A DNA stretch of 64,000 nucleotides from Micromonospora sp. M71_S20 (GTDB lineage: Bacteria > Actinomycetota > Actinomycetes > Mycobacteriales > Micromonosporaceae): NCBI RefSeq assembly GCF_003664255.1, contig NZ_RCCV01000004.1:310001-374000 (forward strand), read 5' to 3'. Positions within the stretch are counted from its first letter, which is position 1, and each line of letters begins with the position of its first letter. Positions 35,600-44,264 of this stretch are shown piece after piece. The translations under genes and the position numbers were made by a program. The notes beneath the pieces were generated by a model, which saw nothing but the letters and a program-made list of their open reading frames with translations, did not search any database and was not told where the DNA came from.

Positions 35600-36737
35600 C
35601 GAGGCTGAGCTGCGATGTCGAACGGGGGGAGACAGTTCTTTCACCGAGCGGCTCGGGGGAGCAGGATGTCGGCGAGGCGCACGTCGAAACCACCGGGACC
35701 CTTGCGTTCGAGGGCCCGGTGGCGGTGCTCCCGATGGGGTGCGACACGATCGTCCGGCTGCGGTCGATGACGAAGCCGATCGTCGCCGCGTGCGCGATGA
35801 CGCTGGTCGAGGACTGCACGCTGCGTCTGGACGACCCGGTGGACGACCTGCTCCCGGAGCTGGCGGACATGCGGGTGCTCGCCGATCCCTGCGGGTCGCT
35901 GGACGACACCGTTCCGGCGGTCCGCCCGCTCACGCTGCGCGACCTGCTCACCTTCGGCATCGGCATCGGCACGGTCCTCGCCGAGCCGGGGACGGTCCCG
36001 ATCGCCGACGCGCTGATCGCGATCGACAGGACGGATCTGGACGAGTGGGTGCGCCGCCTGGGCGAGCTGCCGCTGGTCCACCAGCCGGGCGAGCGTTGGA
36101 TGTACGGCTCCGCCGCCGACGCCACCGGCGCGCTCATCGCCCGGGCCACCGGCAGGTCCCTGGAGGAGGCGGTGCGTGAGCGGATCTGCGAACCGCTCGG
36201 CATGAAGGACCGCCTTCAGCGTGGAGAGTGGAAGTCTCGACCGGCTCGCGACGTCGTACACCAGGGACAGCGCTCCCACCGGCGAGGCGTTCGTCGACGA
36301 CCCGCCGGACGGGCGGTTCAGCCGGCCGGTGACGTTCGAGTGCGGCGGTGCTGGCCTCGTCTCGACCGCTGACGACTTCCTCGCATTCGTCTCGGCGCTG
36401 CTCGGCGGCGGTGCCCACGGCGGCGAGCGGGTGCTCTCCCGACCGTCGGTGACTCTGATGACGACCGACCACCTGGCCCCGGCGCAGAAGGCGGTATCCG
36501 GGTTCGGGCCCGGGGACTTCGACAACCGGGGCTGGGGTTTCGGGATGGCGGTCGCCACCCGGCGCACGCGCCTGGGCCCCTCGGCGATGGTCCGGCTTCT
36601 ACGGCACCGGCTGGTACAACGATCCCGCCGAGGACATGACGGCGATCGTCGTCATGCAGCGGGCGCACATGGGCGACCAGACACTGCCGATGTGGAACGA
36701 CTTCTGGACCACGATCTACCAGGCGATCGACGACTGA
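35600..36737 (+). pseudogene. Frameshifted serine hydrolase (beta-lactamase class C family)
   Basis: Homology to class C beta-lactamase/esterase-like proteins is spread over three frames. Frame 1 (about 35600-36215) carries LRSMTKPIVAACAMTL, where SMTK is the Ser-x-x-Lys nucleophile motif, and WMYGSAADATGALIAR with the Tyr motif. It shifts near 36215 into a frame reading FSRPVTFECGGAGLVSTADD and FGPGDFDNRGWGFGMAV. It shifts again near 36590 into a frame ending GTGWYNDPAEDMTAIVVMQR and WNDFWTTIYQAIDD, with stop at 36737. No good start is visible either. Two frameshifts in otherwise well conserved sequence mean recent decay or sequence errors. It follows dpgB closely and may once have been an esterase of the cluster. 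Confidence 0.8.
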
Positions 36738-36927
36738 GCGGCGATCGGCGGGCGGGCCGGACCGCCGGCCCGATGCCGAGCAGTGCCGCCCGCCGCTCTC
36801 CCCGGCACGATGGAGAGCCGCCGCACCAGCAGCCCGTGCCGGACCAGCAGGTCGTCCTCCCGCCCGGGCGGCACGCCGCGATCCGGCCACGCCACGCCGC
36901 GGAACGGGGCCGGGGCGGCACCGCGGA

Positions 36928-37758
36928 TCACCGGTTGGGCTTTCTCGCGGAGACGATCACGTACCCGATCTGGTCCTTCCGCGGCGCGAAGAAGCCGATG
37001 CTCCTCCTGGAGAAGTCGGCCATCGCGCTCTCGCCGAACTTCGCGGCCACCTCACCGCGTCGGACCATCGCCGCCTCCAGGAACTTCGCCTTCCTGCCGT
37101 ACACCCGCGGGCCGCACTGGGTGTACTCCTCGATCTCGAAGCCCGCGGCCCGTAGCCGCGCGTTCCACTCCGCGAGGGACGGCAGGACGGTCAGCCGCAG
37201 GCTGGCCATGAACTTGGCGAGCCGCTGGGGGTCAGCTGTCGATTCGAGGCTGAAGTCGGAGAGCGACAACCTGCCGCCCGGCCGCAGCACCCGGTACAGC
37301 TCCCCGAGCACCCGGTCCAGATCCGGTGCGTTCTGCAGCGACTCCAGCGCCAGCACCGCGTCGAACGTGCCGTCGGGGTGGTCCAGCTTCATGAAGTCGC
37401 CGTACTCGAAGTGCGCCAACTCGCCGACGCCGCTCGCCGCGGCCCGCTCGTTGGCCTTCTCCACCTCGAACGCGCTGACCGTGATGCCGGTGACCCGGAC
37501 CCCGTACTGCCGGGCCAGCGACACCGCCGTCTCCCCGGGACCGCATCCGGCGTCCAGCACGTGCTCACCCGCACGCAGGCCGAGGGTGTCCGTGACCTTG
37601 CGACTGATCCGGGCCACGGCCTCGGTCAGCGTCGCGCTGTCGTCCTCGTCGTACCAGTAGTACATGTGGACCTGGCCGTTGCGGAACTCGTCCTCGATCG
37701 GCGACCGTTCGTCGTAGTGCCTGCCGATGTCCGCCGGGTCGGGGAGTTCTGTGCCCAT
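36928..37758 (-). CDS. SAM-dependent methyltransferase (class I, O-methyltransferase-like)
   Basis: A 276-residue class I methyltransferase. Motif I is HVLDAGCGPGETA (residues 67-79), followed by the acidic ITVSAFEVEKAN strand, GDFMKLDHPDGTFDAVLALE (motif II region) and RVLRPGGRLSLSDFSLES (motif III). The N-terminal YDERSPIEDEF and YYWYDEDDSATLTEA resemble the UbiE/rifamycin O-methyltransferase-like group found in antibiotic clusters. The ATG at 37758 follows GGGAG. It lies 58 nt downstream of the free carrier protein gene on the same strand, so it may methylate a carrier-bound aryl hydroxyl or the final product. Substrate unknown. Confidence 0.9.
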   Translation of the reverse strand: MGTELPDPADIGRHYDERSPIEDEFRNGQVHMYYWYDEDDSATLTEAVARISRKVTDTLGLRAGEHVLDAGCGPGETAVSLARQYGVRVTGITVSAFEVEKANERAAASGVGELAHFEYGDFMKLDHPDGTFDAVLALESLQNAPDLDRVLGELYRVLRPGGRLSLSDFSLESTADPQRLAKFMASLRLTVLPSLAEWNARLRAAGFEIEEYTQCGPRVYGRKAKFLEAAMVRRGEVAAKFGESAMADFSRRSIGFFAPRKDQIGYVIVSARKPNR

Positions 37759-37816
37759 GGATCACTCCCAACTCTCTGGTGCTTGGCACCCGCGTGCACC
37801 ACCGGGCCGGGCATGC

Positions 37817-38137
37817 TCAGCCGGCGAGGTGCTGGTCCAGTTCGGCGACGGTGGGGTAGTCGAACAGTTCGTCGATCGACAACTCCAGTCCGAGTGTCTT
37901 GTTGATCAGGTTGATCAGCCGGATGCCGTTGAGGGACTGGCCGCCGAGGTCGAAGAAGTCGTCGTCCAGCCCCACGCGGGTCGTGGCGAGGGCCTCGGCG
38001 AACAACGCGCACAGGGTTTCCTGCCGTGGCGTTTCGGGTGCCCGGTACGCCGTCGGGTTGGTGAACACCGGTTCGTAGCGCTGGGCGTCCGGCGTGTGGG
38101 CGACCTGCGCGACGACCTGCTCCCGAGCAGTACCCAT
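37817..38137 (-). CDS. Free-standing peptidyl carrier protein
   Basis: A 106-residue single carrier domain. The phosphopantetheine attachment site is DDDFFDLGGQSLNGIRL with Ser68, and Gln replaces the common His before it. A 30-residue leader precedes the four-helix fold (ETLCALFAEALATTRVGL onwards). The ATG at 38137 follows GGGGGAAG. Free carriers are usually loaded by a separate adenylation domain so that the bound residue can be oxidised, hydroxylated or methylated; the methyltransferase downstream and the free condensation domain at 1496 are plausible partners. Its upstream DNA carries copy B of the 87-nt element. Confidence 0.93.
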   Translation of the reverse strand: MGTAREQVVAQVAHTPDAQRYEPVFTNPTAYRAPETPRQETLCALFAEALATTRVGLDDDFFDLGGQSLNGIRLINLINKTLGLELSIDELFDYPTVAELDQHLAG

Positions 38138-38164
38138 CTTCTTCCCCCATCCGCGAGCTCGGAA

Positions 38165-38255
38165 CGGAACATCCCTCGCAGATCCACCATGGCAGGGCTG
38201 TCCGCCCGACGGCATCTCCGCACGTGCGCCCACCTCGACCACCGGTCGACCGGTG
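38165..38255. promoter_or_regulatory. Copy B of the duplicated 87-nt element, with a 16-bp palindrome
   Basis: Positions 38165-38251 align without gaps to 2966-3052, about 85% identical. In this copy the right end overlaps a perfect palindrome CACCGGTCGACCGGTG at 38240-38255, which is changed to CACTAGTCGACCGCGC in copy A. The element lies 28 nt upstream of the carrier protein start, inside the 230-nt divergent gap shared with the T-C gene at 38368, so it may act on both. It is probably a promoter with a regulator site. Confidence 0.6.
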
Positions 38256-38367
38256 TCAGGACGTGGGGGAGCAACCCGAGAGGTGCGGCGCCGGCGCAGG
38301 ACAGGCGATCCTCAGCTTCTGGCCAAACGTCGTTGCCAGCCTGTCCCGTCCCTCACGAGGAGTGGAT

Positions 38368-40017
38368 ATGACCCAGCAGAAGGCCATGGACACCTCCCAT
38401 GCCGCTCCGTCGTCCGATGTCGCCGGTGGGGAGCGCCCCCACGGTGAGACGGAGGTCATGGTCGAGCGCGTCTTCGCGGAGTTGCTCGACGTCCCTGGCT
38501 TGCCGCGCGCGGCTTCCCTGTTCGATCTCGGACTCGACTCGATGTGGGTGACGATCGCCTGCGCCCGCTTGGAGCAGATCACCGGGGTGCGGGTCAGGTT
38601 CACCCAGATCTTCCGAACCCCCACCATCGCGCAGCTCGCGGCGTGGCTCGACGCGGCCCGCGACACGAGCGGTGAACAGGACGCCCCCGCCAAGCCGCTC
38701 GCCGCCGAGGGTGACGAGCTCGTGGCCATCACTCCGGTGCAGGCGGAGACGGTTCCGCAGAAGATCGTGGTCGAGATGGCCTGGTGGGTCGACGGCGAGG
38801 TCGACGATGCGGTCCTGGAAAGCGCCGCGACCGATGTCCACCGCCGGCACCAGGCGCTGCACGCCCGGTATCTCAGCGGGCCGGAGCTCGGGTTGGCCGA
38901 GGTGCCGGCGGATCCGGGACAGGCGGAGTTCCACCGGCTGGGCGAGGAAGGCAGTGACGACGCTGCGCTCGAGACGCTGCGGCGGACGCTGCGCAGGCCG
39001 CTCCGGCTCGACGAGGGAAAGGTCTGGCGGTGCGCGATCGTGCGCAGCAGGCAGAGCGGGCGCACCCTGTTCGGGCTGGCGGCGGACCACTCGGGGTTCG
39101 ACGGCCGTTCGTTGGTCATCGTGACGGCAGAGCTGTCCGCGGCGTACGCGGCGCGCGCAGCGGGGGAGGCGCCGCGGTGGCCGAGCCGGACCGCGTCGCT
39201 CGCGGAGATGGCGTGCGACTTCCGGCACCAGCTCGCGTCGGCGGACACCGAGGCGCAGCGCCGGTACTGGCGCGACGAGCTCCATGAGCTCCCGCCCTGC
39301 CGGCTTCCCGGGCGCAGCGACGGGGTGTCGGAGATTCCCCCGATGCCTGAGGACTCGCGCTACTCGCTGCCGGGTCCGGCCGTCCTGCGCGAGTTCGTCG
39401 TGCCGCAGGCGCAGATGGAGAGCTGGGAGGAGTACGCCCGGGACGAGGGTATGCCGTCATCCGTCTGCGTGGCGGCGGTGTACGTGGAGTCCATCGTCCG
39501 GGCAGGCGGAACGCCTGACTTCGGCGTGGTGGTCGCCATCGCGAACAATTCCGGCAAGGTGATCGACGGGACCGTCACCAACCGGGTGGGCAACATCGTG
39601 CTGCGTCCGAACGGCCCGTCCCACTCGGGTGCGAACATCCTCGCGCGGACGCGCGAGGCGTATCTGCGGGCGATGGCTGCGCGCGACGTCCTAATCGTCC
39701 CCGAGGAGTTGGGCAGCGCGCTCAGCGGCTCCGAGAAGCTCATCCAGCTCGACCGGTTGGTGGCCCTCAGCTACACCCCGACACCCGAGCTCGCCTTCGG
39801 CAACGCTGCCGGGACGCTCGTGACCGAAGGCGGCGCGCTCTCCACGCAGTGCCACTTCCCCGCCATGCTCGTCGTGGCGTCGATCCCGGAGGGCCTCGAC
39901 ATCGCCCTGCAGGTGCGGACCGACATGCACGACGCCAGCCTCGCCGACCGGATCAAGGAGTGCTTCCTCGACATCATCAGCGGTGGGCCCGAGCGGCTCG
40001 AACTGACGACCGCGTGA
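38368..40017 (+). CDS. Carrier-condensation (T-C) didomain NRPS protein
   Basis: About 549 residues. Residues 28-95 are a carrier domain with SLFDLGLDSMWVTIA, phosphopantetheine Ser58. Residues about 120-545 are a condensation domain with the start motif ITPVQAETVPQK and the catalytic motif LAADHSGFDGRSL near residue 240, where the first His of HHxxxDG is Asp but the second His and Asp-Gly remain. No adenylation domain is present, so the carrier must be loaded in trans. The ATG at 38368 follows ACGAGGAG. It is the first of a rightward pair with the MaoC-type protein, 49 nt apart. It could hold an acyl chain and condense it with a residue on another carrier, or make the ester or amide that releases the product. 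Confidence 0.88.
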   Translation: MTQQKAMDTSHAAPSSDVAGGERPHGETEVMVERVFAELLDVPGLPRAASLFDLGLDSMWVTIACARLEQITGVRVRFTQIFRTPTIAQLAAWLDAARDTSGEQDAPAKPLAAEGDELVAITPVQAETVPQKIVVEMAWWVDGEVDDAVLESAATDVHRRHQALHARYLSGPELGLAEVPADPGQAEFHRLGEEGSDDAALETLRRTLRRPLRLDEGKVWRCAIVRSRQSGRTLFGLAADHSGFDGRSLVIVTAELSAAYAARAAGEAPRWPSRTASLAEMACDFRHQLASADTEAQRRYWRDELHELPPCRLPGRSDGVSEIPPMPEDSRYSLPGPAVLREFVVPQAQMESWEEYARDEGMPSSVCVAAVYVESIVRAGGTPDFGVVVAIANNSGKVIDGTVTNRVGNIVLRPNGPSHSGANILARTREAYLRAMAARDVLIVPEELGSALSGSEKLIQLDRLVALSYTPTPELAFGNAAGTLVTEGGALSTQCHFPAMLVVASIPEGLDIALQVRTDMHDASLADRIKECFLDIISGGPERLELTTA

Positions 40018-40066
40018 GTGGGGCGAGGATCGTGACTGTCCCGCACGGACAGCCGGCTGACTCCTG

Positions 40067-40972
40067 ATGCCGCTCGATCACAGCCTCGTCGGCGTGCCGG
40101 GTCAACCGTACGAGCGATCCTGGACCTCGACGGACGCGTTGCTGTACGCCGTGGGTGTCGGAGCGGGTCTCGGCGACCCGCTGCGCGAGCTCGCGTTCAC
40201 CACGGAGAACAGCGAAGGCGTCGAGCAGAAGGTGCTGCCCACGTACGGCGTGCTGCTGGCGCGGGCCCCGGTGGCGCGCAACATCGGCGTCTTCGATCGG
40301 GCCATGCTGGTGCAGGCCGAGCAACACGTCGAGTTGCACCGGCCCCTGCCGGTCGCTGGCACGGTTCTCGTCACCTCCACCGTCACCGGGATGTACGACA
40401 AGGGCTCGGGCGCGCTTGTGGAGTTCGAGAGCGTCGCCGTCGACGCCGTCGACGGTCAGCCGCTCGTCACCGCCCGGTTCGGCATGTTCGTCCGGGGCGA
40501 GGGCGGGTTCGGGGGCGACCGCGGCGCCTCCGCACCGTGGCAGCCGCCCGACCGGGATCCCGACCACCGGGTCGTGCAGCGCACGAGGCCGGAGCAGGCG
40601 CTGCTCTACCGGCTCTCCGGCGACCGGAACCCTCTGCACACCGATCCGGCGGTCGCCGCGCGAGGTGGCTTCAGCCGGCCGATCCTCCACGGTCCGTGTA
40701 CCTACGGCTTCACCGGACGGGTGCTGCTGCACGAGCTGTGCGGCTCCGATCCGGCCAGGTTCATCTCGATGTCGGGCCGGTTCACCGCTCCGGTGACGCC
40801 GGGTGACTCGCTGGTCGTCTCGATCTGGCGCGGTGACGACGGCGCCGCCTCGTTCCGGACCGCCAGGGAGGACGGGACCGTGGTGATCGACCGTGGTCGG
40901 CTGCGGTATCGCGGTCCCGCCGCGCCGCGAATCCCCGGGCGTGAAACGACCACTGCCGGGGCGCGGGGGTGA
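40067..40972 (+). CDS. MaoC-type (hot-dog) dehydratase
   Basis: A 301-residue double hot-dog protein of the MFE-2 hydratase/MaoC type. The hydratase motif is LLYRLSGDRNPLHTDPAVAA with Asp186 and His191 as the catalytic pair, followed by RPILHGPCTYGFTGR. The N-terminal half forms the substrate-tunnel repeat (LPTYGVLLARAP). Such enzymes hydrate 2-enoyl-CoA or dehydrate 3-hydroxyacyl-CoA. It follows the T-C gene on the same strand. An acyl group delivered to the T-C carrier could be its product, or it may supply DpgD-like dehydration for the DpgA pathway, an inference worth a test. Catalytic residues are intact. Confidence 0.9.
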   Translation: MPLDHSLVGVPGQPYERSWTSTDALLYAVGVGAGLGDPLRELAFTTENSEGVEQKVLPTYGVLLARAPVARNIGVFDRAMLVQAEQHVELHRPLPVAGTVLVTSTVTGMYDKGSGALVEFESVAVDAVDGQPLVTARFGMFVRGEGGFGGDRGASAPWQPPDRDPDHRVVQRTRPEQALLYRLSGDRNPLHTDPAVAARGGFSRPILHGPCTYGFTGRVLLHELCGSDPARFISMSGRFTAPVTPGDSLVVSIWRGDDGAASFRTAREDGTVVIDRGRLRYRGPAAPRIPGRETTTAGARG

Positions 40973-41111
40973 CCCGCGGTGTAACGCGGACAATTTGTGC
41001 CCGTCGGGGGAGTTCCGGCGGAACATGATCCACCTGGTCCATTCAGCCGCTTTTCGATTCGTCTCGACATCCGAGACGTCTTCAGGTTCGCGCGGCTGTG
41101 CCGAAAAGACC

Positions 41112-41150
41112 CCACGGCCCGGCGACGCTTTAGGCGTCGCCGGGCCGTGG
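41112..41150. terminator. Perfect 17-bp hairpin between convergent genes
   Basis: 41112-41128 pairs exactly with 41134-41150 around a 5-nt TTTAG loop. It lies between the rightward MaoC gene (end 40972) and the leftward ScyD-like gene (end 41198), so it probably terminates both. Confidence 0.85.
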
Positions 41151-41197
41151 AATCTGTTGCGTCAATTAACTGCGCGGACGCGCTACTGCGGAGCCGA

Positions 41198-42169
41198 TCA
41201 GATACCGACGGTCCAGACCTCGCCGGTGAGCGTGATGACGTACGCGGTCCTTCCGACGATCTCCACCGAGGTCGGCTGGTTCAACTCGTCGGCGACGACG
41301 GCGAAGGTGCCGTCGTGCTTGGTCAGGAGCAGTTCGCCGGTGTTGGGCAACGCCGGCGACGCGTGCGGGTTGCCGGGCGGGAAGTAACCCTGCGACAGGG
41401 CGTAGAGCTTGTTCCCGCGACCGAACTCCACGTCGACCAGCATGCGCCCACCCGAAGCCACCTCGCGCGGCTGCGGGGACCGGGCGTCGAACGCCACGAT
41501 CTTGCCGTCCTCCGGCAGGTGCGGGTCCGGGCCGGCCTCGGCCATGTACACCGTGTTGCCCCGGACGGCGAGTCCGGTCGGGACGATGTTGCCGAACGCG
41601 ACGACCTCCGAGACCTCACCGGTGCGGGTGACGCGCAGCACGCGGTTGTGGTGGCCGTCCGTGACCAGGAACTCGCCACGGTAGGCCTGCAACGCGTACT
41701 GGGCGCCACTGTCCACCGCGTACGGCGAGTTCGGCGGGTGGGCGATGGCCCACGCGCCGATGTCCGCGACGACCGTGAAGGTGCTCGGGCCGTCCATCCG
41801 GTAGAGGCCGACGACGTGGCTGCCGCCGATGTCGGGCCCGACCAGGGTGACCAGGACGTACGCCTTGCCGTCGAGGAAGGCGACATCCATCGAACCGCCG
41901 GGCACGCCGAGCGCCAGCGGCAGGCCGGTGGCGTACGTGGTGACCGCTCCGGTCGTGCGGTCCACCCTCGAGATCTCACCGGACATGGTTTCCGTGACGT
42001 AGAGCGCCCCGTCCGGGCCGATGGTGCTGCCCGCGCCGCCGGACAGACCCGTGGCGAGCCGCCTGGGTTCGTCGTCGTGGCCGGCAGAGGAAGCGCCCGC
42101 GGCCGTAGGCGTGAGCAGGACCATTGAAGCGACAATCGCCATCGAGAACAGCTTTCGGTGCAAACTCAA
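41198..42169 (-). CDS. Secreted ScyD/ScyE-family beta-propeller protein
   Basis: About 323 residues starting at a TTG (42169) that has GGAGGG 5 nt upstream. The N-terminus is a signal peptide: basic start, hydrophobic LFSMAIVASMVLLTPTAAGA, then a cleavage-like AGASS. The mature part has repeated propeller blades of the form GGAGSTIGPDGALYVTE, GEISRVDRTTGAVTTYA, and GIVPTG-type turns such as FGNIVPTGLAVRGNTVYMAE, typical of the ScyD/ScyE family named from scytonemin clusters. Such proteins bind or modify small molecules outside the cytoplasm, but the catalytic role is unsettled. It sits beside the exporter gene, so it may process or bind the exported product. Confidence 0.82.
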   Translation of the reverse strand: MSLHRKLFSMAIVASMVLLTPTAAGASSAGHDDEPRRLATGLSGGAGSTIGPDGALYVTETMSGEISRVDRTTGAVTTYATGLPLALGVPGGSMDVAFLDGKAYVLVTLVGPDIGGSHVVGLYRMDGPSTFTVVADIGAWAIAHPPNSPYAVDSGAQYALQAYRGEFLVTDGHHNRVLRVTRTGEVSEVVAFGNIVPTGLAVRGNTVYMAEAGPDPHLPEDGKIVAFDARSPQPREVASGGRMLVDVEFGRGNKLYALSQGYFPPGNPHASPALPNTGELLLTKHDGTFAVVADELNQPTSVEIVGRTAYVITLTGEVWTVGI

Positions 42170-42584
42170 TTCAGCCCTCCGTGCCCGTCGTATGTGCAAC
42201 CACGGCGCGACGCGTCGCAGCGTGCCGCCATCGTAGCAGCAGATTCCAATTTGCACAGGGTTCCGACTCTACAGTGGATATGCGTCCCGCCCGCGATCGT
42301 CAGGGCATGGCTTCTCCTTACGGAACGGCACCGTGCCCTGCCACCTGCACCAATTCGGTGCAGGTCGCGCTATGGGTTGACGGGAACCGTTGGTGCGCCG
42401 ATGCCTGATCGCGCGGCGTGTGGACGGAGTAATCGGGGAGAGGCCGTCGCGAAGCGCCGTGGAGTTATGGCGCATAAATGCCGGTATTGTGCGCTGGATC
42501 GAAATCCGTGATTCGCCGGTGCGCCGGTCGGGCCCGCGCGGCGGCGCGAATGCGGACGGCTGCCTCGGTCGGCGTCCGTGCCGC
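42170..42584. other. Intergenic gap upstream of the ScyD-like gene
   Basis: 415 nt between the ScyD-like gene start and the stop of the leftward MFS gene. It is lower in GC than its surroundings around 42240-42340 and should contain the ScyD-like gene promoter. I see no gene in it. Confidence 0.35.
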
Positions 42585-43853
42585 TCAGGCCGTCGCGCCG
42601 GCGGCCTCCGTCTCGCCCACGTCCGGCGACGTCGGCCTGGTCCGCTCGCCCCATCGCGCCACGGCCGGCATCAGCATGCTCGTCAGGGCGAAGAAGGCAC
42701 CCAGTGCGATCAGGCCGGTCCGGCCACTGCTGAGGACCGGTCCGAGGAGCAGCACCGGAGCGATGGCCGCGCCGGTGCCGCCGAGGATGCTGGCGAAGCC
42801 GTCGTACTGGCCCTGGGCATGTGCCGGCGGTAGGCCCATGCCCAGGGCGAATCCGGCGGCCAGGTGCCAGATCTCGCCGACGGTGTGCGCGGACACGGCC
42901 ACCACGATCATCAGCAGCGCGGCCCAGGCGGGCAGTCCGGCCGCGAAGCCCATCACCGCGCAGCTGCACAGGAAGGCCAACCCGGCTCGCCGCCACGCGA
43001 GTCCGCCCTGCCGGAGCGTCTGCACCTTGGCGCCCAGGCGGACCTGGAACGCGACGACCAGGATGGTGTTGATCACGAGGGAGGCCGAGACGGTCCAGTC
43101 CGGCGCGTTCGTGTGGTCGACCACCCAGATCGGAAGCAGCAGCAGGAGGACACTGAACTGCAGGCTGAAGGCGATGCCGAGCACGGCGTACGCCACGAAC
43201 GGCTTGTCGCGCATCACGCTCCAGCGCAGCGCGGTGTGCGGAATCGGCAGCGGCTCGTAGTGCGGCATGCCGCGGTGCAGGATCACCCAGGCGATCACGA
43301 AGGTCAGCACGTTGATGACGATCGTGACATGGAAGGCGGTCGGTGTGCCGATCTGGAGCGCGATGCCGCTACCGGCGAAGCCGAGCGAGAAGCCCACGTT
43401 CGTGATCGCGTGGGTCAGCGAGCGGAAGCCGGCCGCGCTGTCGTCGGCCACCCGCCGCAACAGCGCGCCCTCGGCCGTGACGATCGCCCTTCCGGCGACC
43501 ATCTCCACGGTGACGACGACCACGAAGGTGGCGAAGTTGTCGATGAAGAGCAGGCCGACCGTCGCGACGCACTGCACCAGGAGCATGGCCTTGGTCACCC
43601 CGAGCGGACCGCGCCGGTCGGCCAGGTCGCCGAGCGGGAGGCCCACCAGCAGGGTGATCGCCGATGCGATGGTCAGGCCGACCCCGACCTCGGCGGCGGA
43701 CAGCTCCACGATTCGGATGAGGTACAGCGGCAGGCTGACCATCAGCAGCCCGGTGCCGAACGTGTTGACCAGCAGTGCCAACGCGTACACGCGCCTGGGG
43801 CCAGGCTCTGGGAGCAGGGAGGTGACTGCTCGGGCTGGGTTCAATCGCGGCAC
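42585..43853 (-). CDS. MFS transporter, probable product exporter
   Basis: A 422-residue membrane protein with about 12 hydrophobic segments. The loop 2-3 motif reads GLPLGDLADRRGPLGVTK, close to the major facilitator GxLaDrxGrrxxl signature, placing the N-terminal half inside out as usual for antiporters. Paired hydrophobic segments such as FVVVVTVEMVAGRAIV and VLGIAFSLQFSVLLLLLPIWV follow. The gene lies near the end of the Dpg cluster and is the only clear transporter in it, so it is the candidate self-resistance exporter. It is preceded by a 411-nt gap containing a large palindrome. Direction and substrate are inferred. Confidence 0.9.
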   Translation of the reverse strand: MPRLNPARAVTSLLPEPGPRRVYALALLVNTFGTGLLMVSLPLYLIRIVELSAAEVGVGLTIASAITLLVGLPLGDLADRRGPLGVTKAMLLVQCVATVGLLFIDNFATFVVVVTVEMVAGRAIVTAEGALLRRVADDSAAGFRSLTHAITNVGFSLGFAGSGIALQIGTPTAFHVTIVINVLTFVIAWVILHRGMPHYEPLPIPHTALRWSVMRDKPFVAYAVLGIAFSLQFSVLLLLLPIWVVDHTNAPDWTVSASLVINTILVVAFQVRLGAKVQTLRQGGLAWRRAGLAFLCSCAVMGFAAGLPAWAALLMIVVAVSAHTVGEIWHLAAGFALGMGLPPAHAQGQYDGFASILGGTGAAIAPVLLLGPVLSSGRTGLIALGAFFALTSMLMPAVARWGERTRPTSPDVGETEAAGATA

Positions 43854-44264
43854 GGCTGCGCCTCCGGTTTCCTGTGTCGGCTACTGGGCGATCTCGGCGT
43901 ACCCCGTCCGGTTGCCACTCCCGGATCTCCTGGACGCGGGGTCCGGCGAAGAACGACCGCGGTGGTCGCCGGGTGGCCGTGACCGTGCCCGGCAGACGGA
44001 GCTGCCGGACGTGGTCACGCGGCGACGGCGGTGCGGCCGGCTGGCCACGCTTCGCTGTCTGCCAGGGCGTGTGTCGAGGTCCCCCGGCCGGCCCGCGGCG
44101 GGCCCCGGCGACGGTCGGGCGCGGGCGGCGACGGCGGTGGGGCCGGGATCGCCGCCGGCGGCGTGGGAGGTCGGTCCGGACACCGGTGTCCGGACCGACC
44201 TCCGCCCTGCCGGACGTCGCCTGGGCTCCGCCCCGGCTCGACCGGGAGCCTCGCGACAGCCGTC
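43854..44264. promoter_or_regulatory. Intergenic region with a 38-nt perfect palindrome
   Basis: 44166-44203 reads identically on both strands (19-bp arms, no loop, centre ACCGGT). It lies 61 nt after the flavin monooxygenase gene stop and about 310 nt upstream of the exporter start on the same strand. It could be a terminator for the former or a regulator site for the latter. The rest of this 411-nt gap shows nothing else. Confidence 0.55.
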
